From: Lysobacter_I brunescens
Lineage (GTDB): Bacteria > Pseudomonadota > Gammaproteobacteria > Xanthomonadales > Xanthomonadaceae
DNA length: 64,000 nt
Direction of reading: 5' to 3'
Assembly: GCF_042677005.1 (NCBI RefSeq)
Contig: NZ_JBHTIF010000002.1
Coordinates: 62,001-126,000, forward strand
The first letter of the stretch is position 1, and the number at the start of each line of letters is the position of its first letter. Position numbers and translations under genes: made by a program. The notes below the pieces were generated by a model. That model was not told where the DNA came from. It worked only from the letters and a program-made list of their open reading frames with translations, and made no database searches. Of the stretch, positions 60,755 through 64,000 are shown piece by piece.

Positions 60755-60826
60755 TGTGGGAGCGACGCAAGTCGCGAACCGTCGGGATGCCGCTGGCATC
60801 CGATCGCGACTTGCGTCGCTCCCACA
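60755..60826. repeat. Inverted REP pair before asd
   Basis: A perfect 23-base inverted repeat (60755-60777 with 60804-60826, starts TGTGGGAGCGACGC) encloses a smaller GATGCC-GCT-GGCATC hairpin. This sequence family (GTGGGAGCGAC...) is widespread as intergenic repeats in gamma-proteobacteria. It occupies nearly all of the aroC-asd spacer, ending 20 bases before the asd ATG. Confidence 0.85.
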
Positions 60827-60846
60827 GGTCCACATCAGGAATACCC

Positions 60847-61863
<1,017 letters not shown>

Positions 61864-61942
61864 GCCGGTCGACGCGCGTGGCTGGCCGTTGCGGAGCCCT
61901 TGGCGGCCGGCTACAGTCTCCGCTGTGTCGCGGGGGACAAGC

Positions 61943-63865
61943 GTGATCAAAGACTTGCGGATCAAATTGAGTGCTGTACTGGCAGTGGCGATGTTCGCGT
62001 CGCCGCTGTCGGCGTGGGCGCTCGGCCTGGGCCAGATCCAGGTCATCTCGCAGCGCGACCAGCCCCTGCTCGCCGAGATCCCGATCATTTCCAGCGATCC
62101 GACGGAGCTGGAGACGCTGCAGGCCCGGCTGGCCTCGCCGGAAACCTTCGCCCGCATCGGCCTAGCGCCGCCGCAGGGCATCGTGTCCGACCTGCAGTTC
62201 GCCGTGGCCCTCAGCGCGGACGGACGCCCGGTCATCCGCGTCACCAGCGCCGCGCCGGTGCAGCAGTCGCTGCTGACCTTCCTTCTGGAAGTGAACTGGG
62301 GGCAGGGGCGCCTCGTCCGCGAATACTCCGCGCTGGTCGACACCCCGCAGACCGCCGCCGCGCCGGTGCAGCCGCCGATCGAGGAGGCGGTCGCCGAGAT
62401 CGGCACCGTCGAGACCCCGACCAGCGGCACCATCGTCCGCGCGCCCGAACCGTTGCCGCCGGAGCCGCTGCCCGCGCAGCCGCCTGCGCCGCAGCCGACC
62501 CGTCCCGGTTTTGCCGAGACGCCCACCGCCATCCCGCTCGATCCGCAGCCTGCGGCCACCGCGTCGTCCTCGGTCGCCCCGGCGGTGCCGCTGCCCCTGC
62601 CGTCGGCCAGTGGCCAGACCCACACCGTGCGTCCGGGCGAGACCCTGGCCGGCATCGCCGGCGGCCTGCGACGCAGCTACGGGCTCGATCAGACCATCGT
62701 CGCGCTGCTGCGCGCCAATCCCGACGCCTTCATCGGCGGCAACGCCAACCGCCTCAAGGCTGGCGCGGTGCTGCGCATCCCCGACGATGCCGGCATCGCG
62801 CGCTACACGCCGGAAGAAGCGGCGCTCGTCGTCCGCGAGCAGTCCGCGCAATGGCGCGGTGCGGGGCGTGCGCTGCCGCAGCCGCCGGCCGTGGCCGGTG
62901 CGCCCGCCGGCGATGCCTCGGCGGCGCCAGCGGCATCGGGCATACGCAGCGCCCGTGCTTCGGCCGGTGCGCGACTGGAAATCACGCCGCCTTCCGCGAA
63001 CGACGCGAGGAAGGCGGGATCGCGATCCGGCGTAAGCGCCGGTGGTGAGGGCGACATGTTGCGACAGCAGGAACTTCAGCAGACCCGGGAAACCCTGGCC
63101 GCGCGCGATGCCGAGGTCCAGGAGCTCAAGACCCGGGTTTCGGAACTCGAACAGCTGCAGAAGAAACAGAACGAACTCATCGCGATGAAGGACAGCGAGC
63201 TGGCCGCCGCGCAGCAGCGCATGGCCGCCGCGCAGGGCGATGCGTCCACGGGCGGTATCGGCCTGTGGGCCGGGGTCGGCGGCGGACTGGTGCTGATCGC
63301 CCTCGGTGCCTGGTGGTTCCTGCGTCGTCGCGTGCCGGTCGTCGCACCGGCGCCTGCGCCGCCCGCGCGTCGTCGCGACACCGAGCGTCTGGCCGCAGCG
63401 ATCCCGAAGGCCGCCAGTCCGGCGCCGTCGGCGGTCTCCGATCCCGCCGCCGCGACCGAATCGGCTGCCGACCCCGCTGCGCCGCTGCCAGCCGAACCGG
63501 CCTGGAGCCGCATGGCCAAGCCGGCTGAGCCCGAAGCGCCCAAGCCCAAGCCTGCGGCGCTGGGCAAGCCGACCTGGCATGCCGGTGCGGTCGATGTCGC
63601 CCCACTCACCGCTGCCGCGCGCACGCCGCCCACGCCTGCCGCTGCGCAGCCGCCGGCCCAGACCGAATTGCCGGTCGGCCATGATCCCTCCGGTTTCTCG
63701 CCGGCGACGCCGGCACCGGGCCAGGGGCGCCTCGACCTCGCGCTCGCCTACATCGACATGGGCGACCGCGACGCCGCGCGCGAACTGCTCCAGGAAGTCG
63801 CCACCCGGGGTGCCACGGTCGAACTGCGCCGCGAGGCCGAGCGCCTGCTGCAGGAACTGGGCTGA
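61943..63865 (+). CDS. fimV: FimV-family peptidoglycan-binding protein
   Basis: FimV helps assemble the type IV pilus secretin and organises polar signalling. The 640-residue product has a signal peptide (ending AWALGLG, about residue 28), the N-terminal FimV domain (GQIQVISQRDQPLLAEIPI), a Pro/Ala linker, a LysM-type module (HTVRPGETLAGIAGGLRR, about 231-290), a coiled coil (about 380-430), one membrane helix (LWAGVGGGLVLIALGAWWFL) and the cytoplasmic C-terminal domain (LDLALAYIDMGDRDAARELL). The GTG at 61943 has GGGGGA; earlier starts lack support. It is shorter than Pseudomonas FimV. Confidence 0.92.
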   Translation: MIKDLRIKLSAVLAVAMFASPLSAWALGLGQIQVISQRDQPLLAEIPIISSDPTELETLQARLASPETFARIGLAPPQGIVSDLQFAVALSADGRPVIRVTSAAPVQQSLLTFLLEVNWGQGRLVREYSALVDTPQTAAAPVQPPIEEAVAEIGTVETPTSGTIVRAPEPLPPEPLPAQPPAPQPTRPGFAETPTAIPLDPQPAATASSSVAPAVPLPLPSASGQTHTVRPGETLAGIAGGLRRSYGLDQTIVALLRANPDAFIGGNANRLKAGAVLRIPDDAGIARYTPEEAALVVREQSAQWRGAGRALPQPPAVAGAPAGDASAAPAASGIRSARASAGARLEITPPSANDARKAGSRSGVSAGGEGDMLRQQELQQTRETLAARDAEVQELKTRVSELEQLQKKQNELIAMKDSELAAAQQRMAAAQGDASTGGIGLWAGVGGGLVLIALGAWWFLRRRVPVVAPAPAPPARRRDTERLAAAIPKAASPAPSAVSDPAAATESAADPAAPLPAEPAWSRMAKPAEPEAPKPKPAALGKPTWHAGAVDVAPLTAAARTPPTPAAAQPPAQTELPVGHDPSGFSPATPAPGQGRLDLALAYIDMGDRDAARELLQEVATRGATVELRREAERLLQELG

Positions 63866-63904
63866 CGGCCCGGCCGCAGCGATGCCGTGATGGGTGATGC
63901 CCGG

Positions 63905-64000
63905 ATGCGTTATGCCCTCGGCGTCGAATACGACGGCAGCGAGTTCCACGGCTGGCAGCGCCTGACCGCGCACGGCGAGACGCCGCCGCCCGGTCGCGAG
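63905..64000 (+). CDS. truA: tRNA pseudouridine synthase TruA, N-terminal fragment (cut by window end)
   Basis: The first 32 residues match TruA, which makes pseudouridine 38-40 in tRNA: MRYALGVEYDGSEFHGWQ is the family's opening. An in-frame ATG at 63890 would add five residues; the ATG at 63905 matches family N-termini. The gene order fimV-truA is as in relatives. The catalytic Asp lies beyond the window. Confidence 0.9.
   Translation, partial: MRYALGVEYDGSEFHGWQRLTAHGETPPPGRE

Overview
The window is a GC-rich, densely packed chromosomal segment. Its gene content points to a member of the Xanthomonadaceae (Lysobacteraceae), probably close to Lysobacter or Luteimonas. The reasons are the order prmB-aroC-asd-fimV-truA, the tldD/darP/pmbA block, GTAG-headed REP-type repeats, a toxin with an XVIPCD secretion tail (a hallmark of the Xanthomonadales antibacterial type IV secretion system), and many TonB-type, lipoprotein and peptidase genes. 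The genus is an inference. No rRNA, tRNA, CRISPR array or transposase gene was seen.

Layout. 0-10 kb: tldD (cut by the window edge), darP, pmbA, two DUF4870 genes flanking a DUF1800-DUF1501 pair, then leftward ispA-xseB-tilS and a TPR membrane protein. 10-14.6 kb: nitroreductase, GNAT, a borosin-type peptide alpha-N-methyltransferase, a short GTG-started gene that looks like its precursor peptide, and a TPR-GGDEF diguanylate cyclase; much of this block looks less GC-rich than its surroundings. 14.6-29 kb: HD hydrolase, trhO, M14 peptidase, GST, POT transporter, rhomboid, cold-shock protein with a long leader, lipoprotein, sirtuin, dcp and a TonB-dependent receptor. 29-39.7 kb: a long leftward gene run, DLH-HIT-pxpB-pxpC-[immunity lipoprotein, cell-wall toxin]-pxpA-DUF969-DUF979-pcp. 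This is a pyroglutamate salvage operon interrupted by a type IV effector/immunity pair. 39.7-53.7 kb: rimO, DUF3025, lipoproteins, cupin, a YcaQ-like glycosylase, a low-GC island gene, a broken S9 peptidase, small conserved genes, greB and a HerA-like ATPase. 53.8-64 kb: a LysM lytic transglycosylase, psd-sco1, prmB, aroC, asd, fimV and the start of truA.

The most interesting system is the putative split borosin RiPP locus (11433-12807). The methyltransferase has the residue pattern of the Shewanella SonM family. The separate 95-residue peptide has a SonA-like helical leader, a hydrophobic core candidate and an acidic tail. The upstream GNAT and nitroreductase genes are translationally packed with the methyltransferase, and a GGDEF protein follows the peptide.

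Three genes carry disabling lesions that are readable directly: an in-frame TGA in the type IV effector, a 19-bp tandem duplication that frameshifts an S9 peptidase, and an in-frame TAA in an FCP1-like HAD phosphatase. Six intergenic REP/inverted-repeat elements were found, several with GTAG heads. Starts were chosen by Shine-Dalgarno sequences, family N-termini and overlaps; where they are uncertain the entries say so.
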